Source: an uncultured Clostridium sp.
Lineage (GTDB): Bacteria > Bacillota > Clostridia > Lachnospirales > Lachnospiraceae
Length of the DNA stretch: 64,000 nt
Direction of reading: 5' to 3'
NCBI GenBank assembly: GCA_938036545.1
Contig: CALHQJ010000010.1
Location: 1-64,000, forward strand
The translations under genes and the position numbers were made by a program. Shown here piece after piece: positions 42,128-52,100 of the stretch (the stretch's first letter is position 1; each line of letters begins with the position of its first letter). The notes below the pieces were generated by a model, which saw nothing but the letters and a program-made list of their open reading frames with translations, was not told the origin of the DNA and made no database searches.

Positions 42128-44608
42128 ATGAAAAAGATTTTAACAAGGGCAGCGATTTTGCTGATAATATTTATATCAGCCGCTGCCGGCTATTTTATAT
42201 GGAACCGCAATCACAGCTTGTCAAAGGAGGAACAGCGGGTATATACGGCAATTCAGGAAACAGCCTTTCCAGTTATGTATATGGAGATGTTTGGGGAAAA
42301 GATGAATTGTCTCCATGGATACTCCCAGGATATGCGGGAAGCAGATATGAGAGATACGCTGACGATTTTACCGGAAGACCGGAAGCTGGCAATTTACATC
42401 GAAGATTATGATGGGGAAATTACCGGAATCTATTATGAAATACGCAGCCTGGATTTGGACAGACTGGTGGAACGGACTCAGGTTGAAACCTGGGAGACTA
42501 CAGAAAACGGGGTTCGTGCAGAACTTCCGATACAAAACCTTCTTACCAGAGAGCAGGAGTATTTATTGAGCCTGTCGGTTACGACTTCTAAAAATGGAAC
42601 GATTGGATACTATACGAGGATTAAATGGAGTGAGAATACCAATATTCAGCCTATGATTGAACTGGCCAGGCAGTTTTCTGCCAGCACCTTTCACTATGAA
42701 GACGCCTCGGAACTGACCATGTATTTAGAGCCGGATGCAGCGGCAGACAACAGCTCCTTTGGAGACGTTTCCATTAACAGCAGTTTTTCCCAGCTGACCT
42801 GGGGGGATCTTCAAATGGAGCAGGGCAGTCCGGTGGAGATTTCGTTAAAAGAACTGGATGGCATTATGGGGCAGATTGAACTGCAATATCTGGCTTTCAG
42901 GCAGACGGAAGATGGCCGCACGGAAACCTATGAGGTGACGGATGATTTCACTTTGAAATGGAGTGAACAGAGAATCTACATGATGGATTTTGACAGGCAG
43001 ACGGACCAGGTATTTACCGGAGATCCAGCCTGTTTTTCCGGAAAACGGATTCTGTTAGGCGTGACCGGAGAGGAAAGAGTCAGCGCGAAATTAAGTCCTG
43101 ACAAAAAACAGACGGCATTTTGCGTCAACAGGGATTTATGGCTGTATGATCAGAAGGATCAGGAACTGGTCAATGTATTTTCCTTTAGAACCGGAGAAAA
43201 TGAGACTGGTATCGAATACGATAAGCATGACGTTCGAATTTTGCAGGTGTCAGACAGTGGGGACGTAGATTTTCTGCTGTATGGGTACATGAACCAGGGC
43301 CGTCACGAAGGACAGGTGGGAATTGGTTTATATCATTATTCCGATGAAAAGGGCGCTTTGGAAGAACGGTTTTTTGCGCCGTCTGTTACAACCTTTGAGT
43401 CTTTGAAGGGAGATTTGGAAAAATTGTGCTATCTGTCTGGCGGCGGTATGCTGTATCTGATGCAGGATCATGCCGTATACGGTATCGATTTAAGCAGCAG
43501 CGAATATATTATTCTGGCAGATTCCCTGGAAGAAGGGGCGTTTGCGATCAGCAGGGATGGCCGTCACTTTGCATGGCAGGACGACCAGAAACATAATCAG
43601 GCGTCTTATATCAGTCTCATGGATTTGGAGACCGGAGCCAAGCAGACGATTTCAGCGCCAGAGGGAGATTACATCCGGAGTCTGGGCTTTGTCGGAGGGG
43701 ATTTCCTTTATGGACTGGCGCACCAGGACAGCAGCTGGACGGTAAATGGCCGTTTAGAGGACATTCCCATGTATGCGCTGGAAATACAGGGAGAGGACGG
43801 ACAGGTTCTGACCAGATATGAAAAGGATGGATACTATATTTCGGGAGTGTCGGTAGAGGACAGCCGGATTCACCTGGAACGCCTGGCCGCTGTATCTGGA
43901 GGAGCCTATACAAAGGTGGATAATGATACCATTGTCTGCAATGCGGATCTGGAGGATAGGCACATGGAAGGAATTGGCTGGTATGCGTCAGCCGATAAGG
44001 GAAAGATTTACTTTGCCCAGCTTTTTGCAGATGTGAAAAACAGCCAGAGCGTAAAATTTTCCAGTCCGGAAAAGGTTTCCTATGACCAGTCACTGGATTT
44101 GCAGCTTACTGCCAACACGCCTTTTACCGGCATGACCTTTTATGCTTATGGCAATGGCCGTTTAAAGGGGACGTCCCAGGATTTTGTCAAGGCGGTAGAA
44201 TTGGCATATGAAGATATGGGCGTAGTAACGGATCAGGATCAGAATATTTTGTGGAACCGAACCAACAGGGGAAATATCCGGACTATTCGAGACGTGCAAA
44301 ATACTGCGGCGCCGATTATCCAGCATTTAGGAGAGTTTACAGAGAGCAAAGAGTTTGAAGACGGACTGATTCTTTTGGATGCAAAAGGACTGGCATTAAA
44401 CCAGATTTTGTATTTTGTGGATCAGGGGCTGCCAGTGGTGGCCTATACCGGAGAAGGGACTTATGTACTGATTACCGGTTTTGACCAGTTTAATGTGACG
44501 CTGTATCAGCCGGAAACTGGAGAAACCTGGAAAATGGGACTGAATGACGCTTCCAGTTATTTCCAAAGCCTGCAAAATGACTTTATTTGCAGCATCAGAA
44601 CCCACTAA
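42128..44608 (+). CDS. Membrane-anchored protein with propeller-like middle and degenerate C39-like C terminus
   Basis: An 826-residue protein, not assigned to a known function. One N-terminal helix (about 5-24) anchors it outside the cell. The middle (about 280-620) is beta-rich with repeated blade-like segments (KRILLGVTGEERVSAKLSPDKKQTAF, WLYDQKDQEL, AISRDGRHFAWQDDQ, SLMDLETG), suggesting a WD40/TolB-like propeller. The last 130 residues resemble a C39 peptidase fold (LNQILYFVDQGLPVVAYT, YVLITGFDQFNVTLYQP), but the usual catalytic Cys and His are not seen, so a binding role is more likely. It is a single-gene unit. Confidence 0.7.
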   Translation: MKKILTRAAILLIIFISAAAGYFIWNRNHSLSKEEQRVYTAIQETAFPVMYMEMFGEKMNCLHGYSQDMREADMRDTLTILPEDRKLAIYIEDYDGEITGIYYEIRSLDLDRLVERTQVETWETTENGVRAELPIQNLLTREQEYLLSLSVTTSKNGTIGYYTRIKWSENTNIQPMIELARQFSASTFHYEDASELTMYLEPDAAADNSSFGDVSINSSFSQLTWGDLQMEQGSPVEISLKELDGIMGQIELQYLAFRQTEDGRTETYEVTDDFTLKWSEQRIYMMDFDRQTDQVFTGDPACFSGKRILLGVTGEERVSAKLSPDKKQTAFCVNRDLWLYDQKDQELVNVFSFRTGENETGIEYDKHDVRILQVSDSGDVDFLLYGYMNQGRHEGQVGIGLYHYSDEKGALEERFFAPSVTTFESLKGDLEKLCYLSGGGMLYLMQDHAVYGIDLSSSEYIILADSLEEGAFAISRDGRHFAWQDDQKHNQASYISLMDLETGAKQTISAPEGDYIRSLGFVGGDFLYGLAHQDSSWTVNGRLEDIPMYALEIQGEDGQVLTRYEKDGYYISGVSVEDSRIHLERLAAVSGGAYTKVDNDTIVCNADLEDRHMEGIGWYASADKGKIYFAQLFADVKNSQSVKFSSPEKVSYDQSLDLQLTANTPFTGMTFYAYGNGRLKGTSQDFVKAVELAYEDMGVVTDQDQNILWNRTNRGNIRTIRDVQNTAAPIIQHLGEFTESKEFEDGLILLDAKGLALNQILYFVDQGLPVVAYTGEGTYVLITGFDQFNVTLYQPETGETWKMGLNDASSYFQSLQNDFICSIRTH

Positions 44609-44632
44609 ACAGGGAGAAAAAGCTGGATTCTC

Positions 44633-44660
44633 TTTACAAGCCGGATTTTTATGATATAAT
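44633..44660 (+). promoter_or_regulatory. Promoter of murA
   Basis: TTTACA, a 16-bp spacer, TATAAT preceded by TGA (extended -10); 86 bp before the start. Confidence 0.7.
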
Positions 44661-44745
44661 CTATAGTGCATAATTTTAACATTAAGAAATTTGTAACATA
44701 TTTTTTATTTTTGTAATAGATTTAGGAATGATTTAGGAGACTAGG

Positions 44746-46038
44746 ATGGAACAATACATTATGAAGGGCGGCAATCCTCTTGTAGGTGAAGTCACCATAG
44801 GAGGAGCCAAAAATGCTGCCTTGGGAATCCTGACCGCGGCAATCATGACTGACGATGACGTACTGATAGAGAACCTTCCGGATGTCCGAGACATTAATGT
44901 GATGTTGGAGGCAATCGAGGAGATTGGAGCGACAGTAGAACGCATTGACCGCCATACGGCTAAGATTAATGCATCAAGTATTCACGAGATTTCTGTAGAT
45001 GACGAATATATCCGAAAAATTCGGGCGTCCTATTATTTTATAGGAGCCCTCCTTGGAAAGTATAAGAGCGCTCAGGTGCCGCTGCCAGGGGGCTGCAATA
45101 TTGGCAGCCGTCCCATTGACCAGCATCTGAAAGGATTTCGGGCTCTTGGCGGAGACGTCCGGATTGAAAACGGAGCAGTCCAGGTTCATGCCATTGATTT
45201 GGTAGGAAGCCATATTTATCTGGATGTGGTTTCCGTAGGCGCTACCATCAATATTATGATGGCCGCAGCGCTAGCAGAGGGAATGACGATTCTGGAAAAC
45301 GTGGCAAAAGAGCCTCATGTAGTAGATGTAGCTAACTTTTTAAACAGTATGGGTGCCAATATTAAGGGCGCTGGAACGGATACCATCCGTATTCGAGGCG
45401 TAAAGAAGCTCCATGGAACCGAATATTCTATTATTCCGGATCAGATTGAAGCAGGCACATTTATGTGTGCAGCTGCAGTTACCCGCGGCGATATTATGGT
45501 AAAAAATGTTATTCCCAAGCATTTGGAAGCCATTACTGCCAAGCTGTTAGAGGCTGGCTGTGAAGTGTCTGAATTTGATGATGCAGTACGGGTAGTTGGA
45601 AAACCAAACCAGCGCCATACGGATATTAAGACCCTTCCGTATCCTGGATTTCCTACGGATATGCAGCCTCAGATGACGGTAACGCTGACATTGGCAGAGG
45701 GAACCAGCATGGTAACGGAGAGTATATTTGAAAACCGCTTTAAGTACGTAGACGAGCTGGCCCGCATGGGAAGCAATATTAAGGTAGAAGGCAATGTGGC
45801 GGTGATCGACGGTGTAAAGCGTCTCACAGGAGCTCAGGTCAATGCGCCGGATTTACGGGCAGGCGCAGCACTGGTACTGGCTGGCCTGGCTGCAGAAGGC
45901 ATTACAGAAGTTGATGAAATCGGCTACATTCAGAGAGGCTATGAGTGCTTTGAAGAGAAATTGAAGGCTCTTGGAGCAGTTATTGAAAAAGTGGATTCTG
46001 AAAAAGAAGCCCAGAAATTCCGTTTAAAGGTAGGATAA
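44746..46038 (+). CDS. murA: UDP-N-acetylglucosamine 1-carboxyvinyltransferase
   Basis: A 430-residue enzyme for the first committed step of peptidoglycan synthesis. Hallmarks are GGAKNAALGILTA at the N terminus, the flexible-loop Cys in VPLPGGCNIGSRP (target of fosfomycin), VAKEPHVVDVANFLN, and PGFPTDMQPQ. Firmicutes often carry two MurA copies; which one this is cannot be told. The start follows TTAGGAGACTAGG. Confidence 0.96.
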   Translation: MEQYIMKGGNPLVGEVTIGGAKNAALGILTAAIMTDDDVLIENLPDVRDINVMLEAIEEIGATVERIDRHTAKINASSIHEISVDDEYIRKIRASYYFIGALLGKYKSAQVPLPGGCNIGSRPIDQHLKGFRALGGDVRIENGAVQVHAIDLVGSHIYLDVVSVGATINIMMAAALAEGMTILENVAKEPHVVDVANFLNSMGANIKGAGTDTIRIRGVKKLHGTEYSIIPDQIEAGTFMCAAAVTRGDIMVKNVIPKHLEAITAKLLEAGCEVSEFDDAVRVVGKPNQRHTDIKTLPYPGFPTDMQPQMTVTLTLAEGTSMVTESIFENRFKYVDELARMGSNIKVEGNVAVIDGVKRLTGAQVNAPDLRAGAALVLAGLAAEGITEVDEIGYIQRGYECFEEKLKALGAVIEKVDSEKEAQKFRLKVG

Positions 46039-46043
46039 TTTAC

Positions 46044-46072
46044 TTGACAGGGTTTTTAAAATGCTGTATAGT
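46044..46072 (+). promoter_or_regulatory. Promoter of the metK transcript
   Basis: TTGACA, a 17-bp spacer, TATAGT, a near-consensus sigma-A promoter about 35 bp before the riboswitch. Confidence 0.9.
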
Positions 46073-46106
46073 AAATTTGCTTTAAAATTGAAAAGTTCGT
46101 AAATAT

Positions 46107-46249
46107 CCCTTATTCAGAGTGATGGAGATACAAAGGATCTGTGAAGTCACGGCAACCCCGATTGTGCGCGGTAAGCGCCAGGGTCGGAAGGTGCCAGCCT
46201 GAGCGAGGAGCTGTGTCCGGTGGGAGGCAGCCAGTCGAGCAATAAGAGG
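46107..46249 (+). ncRNA. SAM riboswitch (S-box/SAM-I type)
   Basis: P1 can form from CTTATT (46109-46114) and AATAAG (46241-46246). Conserved core words are present: AGAGTGATGGAGATACAAAGGATCTG at the 5' side, CACGGCAACCCC, and GGAAGGTGCCAGCCTGAGCGAGG, with a variable hairpin between. The position before metK and the following terminator fit feedback by S-adenosylmethionine: ligand binding keeps P1 and allows termination. Confidence 0.9.
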
Positions 46250-46268
46250 ATTTGATGATGACAATCTC

Positions 46269-46299
46269 AAGTCCGCATTGCTGCGGACTTTTCTTTTTC
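46269..46299 (+). terminator. Riboswitch-controlled terminator before metK
   Basis: AAGTCCGC (46269-46276) pairs with GCGGACTT (46283-46290), followed by TTCTTTTTC. Confidence 0.9.
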
Positions 46300-46342
46300 A
46301 CAAATATCAGATTAATTTGTAAAAACACAAGGAGGAAACATT

Positions 46343-47530
46343 ATGGAGAGACGTTTATTTACTTCAGAATCAGTAACCGAAGGACATCCGGATAAGATGT
46401 GCGATGCCATCTCTGACGCCGTTTTAGATGCGTTAATGGAGCAGGACCCAATGAGCCGTGTAGCCTGTGAGACAGCTGTTACCACAGGTCTGGTACTGGT
46501 AATGGGTGAAATTACCACCAACGCTTATGTAGATATTCAGAAACTGGTTCGGGAAACCATCCGCGAGATTGGATACGACCGTGCAAAATACGGTTTTGAC
46601 TGCGATACCTGCGGCGTAATTACTGCCATTGACGAGCAGTCTGCCGACATTGCGTTAGGCGTGGACAAGGCTTTAGAAGCCAAGGAAAATACCATGTCTG
46701 ACAGCGAGATTGACGCTATCGGCGCTGGCGATCAGGGCATGATGTTTGGCTACGCAACCAATGAGACCGAAGAATATATGCCATATCCAATCGCACTGGC
46801 ACACAAACTGACCCGTCAGCTTACCAAGGTAAGAAAAGACGGCACATTAAAGTACCTGCGTCCGGATGGAAAGAGCCAGGTAACGGTAGAATATGATGAA
46901 GCTGGAAAGCCGGTTCGTCTGGATGCGGTTGTTCTTTCTACCCAGCATGATGAGTCCGTAACTCAGGAGCAGATTCACGAAGATATTAAAAAATACGTAT
47001 TTGATCCCGTATTACCGGCTGACATGATTGACGGCAGCACCAAGTTCTTTATCAACCCAACTGGACGTTTCGTAATCGGCGGCCCTCATGGAGACAGCGG
47101 TTTAACTGGACGTAAGATTATCGTAGACACCTACGGCGGATATGCCCGTCACGGCGGCGGCGCATTCTCCGGAAAAGACTGCACCAAGGTAGACCGTTCT
47201 GCAGCATACGCTGCCCGTTACGTTGCAAAGAATATCGTAGCAGCAGGACTTGCAGACAAGTGCGAAATCCAGCTGTCCTACGCAATCGGCGTTGCACATC
47301 CGACTTCTGTTATGGTAGATACCTTTGGAACCGGAAGAGTCAGCGACCAGAAGCTGGTTGAGATTGTAAGAGAAAACTTTGATCTCCGTCCGGCAGGCAT
47401 CATCAAGATGTTAGACCTGCGCCGTCCGATTTACAAGCAGACTGCTGCTTACGGACATTTTGGCAGAAACGATCTGGATCTGCCATGGGAGAAATTAGAC
47501 AGAGTTGAGACATTAAAGAAGTATTTATAA
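46343..47530 (+). CDS. metK: S-adenosylmethionine synthetase
   Basis: A 395-residue enzyme making SAM from ATP and Met. Motifs: [16 protein letters not shown] at the N terminus, [12 protein letters not shown], the glycine-rich [21 protein letters not shown], and the C-terminal [13 protein letters not shown]. The start follows AAGGAGG. It is expressed through the SAM riboswitch and ends in its own terminator. Confidence 0.98.
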   Translation: MERRLFTSESVTEGHPDKMCDAISDAVLDALMEQDPMSRVACETAVTTGLVLVMGEITTNAYVDIQKLVRETIREIGYDRAKYGFDCDTCGVITAIDEQSADIALGVDKALEAKENTMSDSEIDAIGAGDQGMMFGYATNETEEYMPYPIALAHKLTRQLTKVRKDGTLKYLRPDGKSQVTVEYDEAGKPVRLDAVVLSTQHDESVTQEQIHEDIKKYVFDPVLPADMIDGSTKFFINPTGRFVIGGPHGDSGLTGRKIIVDTYGGYARHGGGAFSGKDCTKVDRSAAYAARYVAKNIVAAGLADKCEIQLSYAIGVAHPTSVMVDTFGTGRVSDQKLVEIVRENFDLRPAGIIKMLDLRRPIYKQTAAYGHFGRNDLDLPWEKLDRVETLKKYL

Positions 47531-47543
47531 GATTCAGATTTTA

Positions 47544-47575
47544 TGCAGGGGCTAAAATGGCCCCTGTATTTTTTT
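47544..47575 (+). terminator. Terminator after metK
   Basis: CAGGGGC (47546-47552) pairs with GCCCCTG (47560-47566), then TTTTTTT. Confidence 0.9.
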
Positions 47576-47797
47576 ATCACAGAATTAAGAAGCAATGTTT
47601 ATTTGGGATTATAGAATGAAAACAGTCCAAAATAAGTTGAAAAAATAAGCTATAATGAACTATAAACAAAAAAATCTGTCCAAAACTAAAACAAAAGAGT
47701 CCGAGTTTCTTCACAGTTCAGATTTTCATGGAAGGAATGGATATAATTAAAATCAGAAAGCATGGACGGAAAAGAAAAATGGAAATGGTGAAGTTCT

Positions 47798-50425
47798 ATG
47801 TACGAAAAGACGAAGAAAGAAATATATGATTTGATTAAATTAAACACGGAATCATTAGACTGGAAAACACCGAAACTAATGACTACGGGAGAAATTAGCA
47901 GACAATTAAATATTAGCAGAAATTTGTGCAGCCACTATTTAAATGAAATGGTAAAAGAAAAGGCGCTTATTAAAATCAGCACAAGGCCAGTATCGTTTTT
48001 GCATCGAAAAACAGTTGAACGGTTGTACAGGGTTCATTTGGAAGAAAATGAATATTTGAATTTTTATGATTTAAGTACATGCCTGGGAATTTCAAAAAAG
48101 GACGTATTTGATGATTATATTGGATCACATTCAGGATTGAGCTATCAGGTCAGCAAATGTAAAGTTTCAGTAAGATATCCAGATAAGGGAATTCCGATTT
48201 TGATTTATGGAGAAAAGGGAACGGGAAAACATAAGCTGGCAGAACTGGTAGGAGAGTATGCACTTGAGAAAGGATATTCAGACGAAAAGACGAAATTTAT
48301 AGATGCCGGAAGTTTTGGTGATAAAGATGAAGCGCTAGAATCGGAAGTTCTTTTTTGGACTGAAAAAAAGAAATGGATTATATGCATTGAAAATGTTGAA
48401 GAAATTTCCAATAACCGATTGATGAAGATTTTGGAAAAAGCGGAGTGCAAGATGATACTGACAGCCAATATCAGACATGATGCTGGTGAAGTGGAACAGT
48501 TAGTAAGACAAATCCCTCTTGCGATAGAAATTCCGTCTCTGTCAGAACGATCGGATGAGGATAAAAAAGAATTATTGTTATATTTTATGAAACAGGAAGC
48601 ATTGAAAATTAAAAGTGATATTTTAATAGATATTCGTGTGATGGAACTTTTAATTCAATATTATTATGCAAGAAATATTGACGAGCTTCGAGATATTGTT
48701 ATGACTTGCTGTGCAAATGCATTTGTGAGAAAAACAGAAGCAGAAGAAGTGCAGATATGTATATATGACCTTCCCGAAAAAGTAGTGGCAGAAAGTTACA
48801 GGTTTTATTCAGAAACAGAACCGTCTGTTATGATGAATATTAAAAACTATAAAGTGAACCATTATATAGATGAATTTCAGAACTATTGTAAACAAATATA
48901 TGAAAAATATCTTCAAATTGAAAAGACCCCTGATATAGAAGAAAAAGTAGAAGAATTATGGAAGATAACAGAAGAATTTTGCGATTACCTGACATATAAG
49001 AACTGCTATTCAAATAAAAAAATAGAAGCTTTAAAAAAGGTTGTTTCAGGGATGCTTGATTCTATGATAGAGCGATATGGGATTTCTTTCCCGACAGAAT
49101 TTGACCTTATTTTTGCAAAATGTTTATATGTCCAGTCTGAATTAATGGGAAGAGAAAAAAGCCATTATGAAACAGATTTAAAACGGTGTCTGGAAGAATT
49201 GTCAGAAGAACATGAAGCAGAGCAATTGCTGGTGGAAGAGCTAAAAGATAACATTGAAAGCTGCCTGGGTGTTAAAGCGAGTAATATGAACCAGCTGTTT
49301 GTACTTCTGAATTTGATACAGTTTAATAGAGAACCAGGATGGGGAAAAACCAGAGGCGTGATAATTTGCCATGGGAGTGCTACTGCAAGCAGTATGGCTG
49401 AGATTGTTAACAAGGTATTAGGATTCAGAATATTCGAAGCGATTGATATGCCAATAAATGTATCACCTGCAGAAACCATTCAGAGACTCAAAAAGTATAT
49501 GAAGTATATAAAAACGCCAAGAGAACTTATTATACTGGTAGATATGGGGTCTTTAGAAGAACTGCACAGCTGTTTAAGTGATGTAAAAGGCTTGAAAGCA
49601 ATTATCATTAATAACGTATCGACAAGAATGGCAATGGATGCAGGAGCCAAGATCAGAGCATCAGTCAGCTTGGATAAAATCGCAGAAACAGTATGTTATG
49701 AAAACAGGAGTACATATCGTCTGGTAGATAATACAATTCCGCAGAAAGCAATCTTGTTTTGCAGTGAAACTGGTATTGGAGCAGCAAAGAGAATGTCAGA
49801 ATTATTTGCAGCCAGTTTCCCGAAAAAATTAAACATAGAGTTTTTAAGTGTTGATTACAGAAATGTTTTGGAACCAAAATCACTACAGGCAATAATCGAT
49901 AAGTACGAAGTTTTGTTTGTTGTAGGAACACAGGATCCGAAAAATCCAAACATTTGTTATGTTTCTATGGAAGATGTAATTGGCTTCAATCATATGGAAC
50001 GAGTATTTTCTGTTTTGGAACAATTTTTATCAAGAGAAGAATTGGGTGTGTTTAAGAAAAATCTGGTAAAAGAATTTTCCTTACAAAACGTAATTCAAAA
50101 TTTAACCATTTTGGATGCAGAAGTTCTGATAGGTATGGTTAACGATGGCATTGAAAAACTGCAGAAAAAGATGGGAAAAAATTTTTCTGACAGAATCCGG
50201 ATTTCGCTCAATGTACATATATGCTGTCTGGTAGAACGCCTGATTAGGAAAGAGGCATTAGATAAGTTTGATAATGAAGAAACAGGGACAGAAGAGTTTA
50301 TACTGTTCACCAATGCAGTAAGGGATTCTTTTCAGAATATCAGTCTGCATTACAATGTAGAAATTCCGCTTGGTGAAATTGCTTATATAAAAAATTATTT
50401 TGATTATGGGAAGGAGAAAAAATAG
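47798..50425 (+). CDS. LevR-like PTS-operon regulator (HTH, AAA+, PRD, IIA, IIB-like, PRD) without GAFTGA loop
   Basis: An 875-residue regulator. N-terminal winged helix (about 28-70), AAA+ domain with Walker A GEKGTGK (138-144) and a weak Walker B (IICIENVEE), a first PRD (about 345-470, conserved His not seen), a mannose-type IIA domain with a possible phospho-His (IICHGSATASS, about 522-532), a IIB-like segment with Cys (FCSETGIGAA, about 651), and a final PRD with His in NVHICCLVERL. The GAFTGA sigma-54 contact loop expected between Walker A and B is missing, so classical sigma-54 activation is unlikely. Its stop codon shares a base with the IIA start, so it is cotranscribed with the PTS it should control. 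A possible promoter (TTGAAA, 18 bp, TATAAA) lies near 47636-47665. Codon use is AT-rich. Confidence 0.82.
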   Translation: MYEKTKKEIYDLIKLNTESLDWKTPKLMTTGEISRQLNISRNLCSHYLNEMVKEKALIKISTRPVSFLHRKTVERLYRVHLEENEYLNFYDLSTCLGISKKDVFDDYIGSHSGLSYQVSKCKVSVRYPDKGIPILIYGEKGTGKHKLAELVGEYALEKGYSDEKTKFIDAGSFGDKDEALESEVLFWTEKKKWIICIENVEEISNNRLMKILEKAECKMILTANIRHDAGEVEQLVRQIPLAIEIPSLSERSDEDKKELLLYFMKQEALKIKSDILIDIRVMELLIQYYYARNIDELRDIVMTCCANAFVRKTEAEEVQICIYDLPEKVVAESYRFYSETEPSVMMNIKNYKVNHYIDEFQNYCKQIYEKYLQIEKTPDIEEKVEELWKITEEFCDYLTYKNCYSNKKIEALKKVVSGMLDSMIERYGISFPTEFDLIFAKCLYVQSELMGREKSHYETDLKRCLEELSEEHEAEQLLVEELKDNIESCLGVKASNMNQLFVLLNLIQFNREPGWGKTRGVIICHGSATASSMAEIVNKVLGFRIFEAIDMPINVSPAETIQRLKKYMKYIKTPRELIILVDMGSLEELHSCLSDVKGLKAIIINNVSTRMAMDAGAKIRASVSLDKIAETVCYENRSTYRLVDNTIPQKAILFCSETGIGAAKRMSELFAASFPKKLNIEFLSVDYRNVLEPKSLQAIIDKYEVLFVVGTQDPKNPNICYVSMEDVIGFNHMERVFSVLEQFLSREELGVFKKNLVKEFSLQNVIQNLTILDAEVLIGMVNDGIEKLQKKMGKNFSDRIRISLNVHICCLVERLIRKEALDKFDNEETGTEEFILFTNAVRDSFQNISLHYNVEIPLGEIAYIKNYFDYGKEKK

Positions 50426-50838
50426 TGACAAAATATTTAATCGCAAGTCACGGAAAACTTGCAGAGGGGCTATATGACACATTTGTAATGGTTATGGGGA
50501 AAAATGAAAACCTGTCTTTTTTCGGAGCATATACGAATGCAGAAGAAGATATGGAAGAAACGGTGAAAGAATATGTAGATGGAATAAAAGAAGGAGATGA
50601 GCTCATTGTTTTAACAGATGTATTTGGAGGCAGTGTTAATAATGAATTTATGAAATATATTGGCAGAAAACATTTTTATCTGGTTTCCGGTGTCAGTTTG
50701 CCTCTGCTGATTGAAATGGTTACAGACAGAGACCCCGATACTGCAGAGAAAATCAAAGGGATTATAGGCAGAGCGAGTCAGTTTGTCTGTGACTGTAATA
50801 ACATGAAACTGGATAATAATGAAATGGATGCTTTTTAA
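50425..50838 (+). CDS. PTS mannose/sorbose-type IIA component
   Basis: A 137-residue protein with the phosphorylated His at position 9 (LIASHGKLAEG) and VLTDVFGGSVNNEF, typical of mannose-family IIA. GTG start, overlapping the regulator stop by one base, with GGGAAGGAG upstream. Confidence 0.9.
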   Translation: MTKYLIASHGKLAEGLYDTFVMVMGKNENLSFFGAYTNAEEDMEETVKEYVDGIKEGDELIVLTDVFGGSVNNEFMKYIGRKHFYLVSGVSLPLLIEMVTDRDPDTAEKIKGIIGRASQFVCDCNNMKLDNNEMDAF

Positions 50839-50851
50839 GGAGGTGAAAAAG

Positions 50852-51313
50852 ATGGTTAAATTAGTCAGAGTTGATCACAGGCTTCTTCATGGACAGGTTG
50901 TATTTATATGGACAGCTTCAATCGGAGTAGATTGTATTTTAATTGCTAATGATGCAGTGGCAAACGATCCAATACAAAAAGGTATTTTAAAACTCAGCCA
51001 GCCAACGGGTGTAAAGCTGATCTTTAAGTCAGTAAAAGATTCTATTGAAGCGTTAAACAGCGGCGTTACAGATAAATACAATTTAATGATTATTACAAGC
51101 AATATAGATGATGGATATGAACTTGCAAGTAAAGCAGAGCAGATTCATTCCCTGAATCTTGGAAACGTAAAATTACGGGAAAACACACATAACTTATCAA
51201 AGTTGGTACATGTTACTGATGAAGAAGAAAGAAAATTAAAGACATTAGCGGCAGAAGGCATTGAAGTTGAAATACGTGCAGTACCAGGTGATGATAAAAT
51301 CATTGTAAAATAA
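50852..51313 (+). CDS. PTS mannose/sorbose-type IIB component
   Basis: A 153-residue protein. The active His is H13 in VDHRLLHGQV. The start at 50852 follows a strong AAGGAGGTG, 13 bp after the IIA stop. It transfers phosphate to the sugar at the membrane. Confidence 0.93.
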   Translation: MVKLVRVDHRLLHGQVVFIWTASIGVDCILIANDAVANDPIQKGILKLSQPTGVKLIFKSVKDSIEALNSGVTDKYNLMIITSNIDDGYELASKAEQIHSLNLGNVKLRENTHNLSKLVHVTDEEERKLKTLAAEGIEVEIRAVPGDDKIIVK

Positions 51314-51338
51314 GTTTCTTGCAGGATGGAGGATAATT

Positions 51339-52100
51339 ATGTTAATGCAGGCTATATTAATTGGGATTGTTACATTTGTATGCTATGCAAATCCAATGGT
51401 CGGCAGTCTAAACTGGCTGCGTCCGATTGTGTGTGGCAGTTTAACTGGGCTGGTTCTGGGAGATCCACAGACAGGCTGCATTGTTGGTGCAACATTGGAG
51501 CTGGCATTTTTAGGAAGTTATGCAATTGGGGGAGCGCTTCCGCCAGATTTCACGGCAGGTACGATTTTGGCAACAGCATTTGTGATTACCTCTGGAGCCA
51601 GTACGGATATGGCTTTGGTATTGGCTTTTCCAATTTCTACGTTGGCATTACTGCTTAAAAATGCAGTATACATTGGAATCAGAGGATATTGTTCAGAAAA
51701 GGCAACTAAGTATGCAGCACAGGCAGATGTAAAAAATGTACGGCGTATGCATTTGCTGGCGGCAGTATCATTTCCGGCAATTATGACAGTTGTGTTAAGT
51801 ATTTGTTTTTATATGGGTTCCGAGCAGGTTACTTTATTAGTCAATATGATTCCAGAATTCATTTTAAATGGATTGAAAGTTGCCAGTAAAATACTTCCGG
51901 CTTTAGGTTTTGCAATGCTGGCAAAAATGCTGATTAGCAAGAGCACAGTTCATTACTTTATCTTTGGATTTGCATTAGCAGCATATTTAGAACTTCCTAT
52001 TTTGGGAATTGCGATATTTGCAGTAGTATTAGCAACTATTATCGTAAATTTAATGGAAAAAAATACAAAAACGGAGGTAGCGCTTGATGATGACTTCTAA
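51339..52100 (+). CDS. PTS mannose/sorbose-type IIC permease
   Basis: A 253-residue membrane protein with about seven helices (SLTGLVLGDPQTGCIVGATLELAFLG is the family signature). It forms the channel with IID. The start follows GGATGGAGG. Confidence 0.92.
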   Translation: MLMQAILIGIVTFVCYANPMVGSLNWLRPIVCGSLTGLVLGDPQTGCIVGATLELAFLGSYAIGGALPPDFTAGTILATAFVITSGASTDMALVLAFPISTLALLLKNAVYIGIRGYCSEKATKYAAQADVKNVRRMHLLAAVSFPAIMTVVLSICFYMGSEQVTLLVNMIPEFILNGLKVASKILPALGFAMLAKMLISKSTVHYFIFGFALAAYLELPILGIAIFAVVLATIIVNLMEKNTKTEVALDDDF

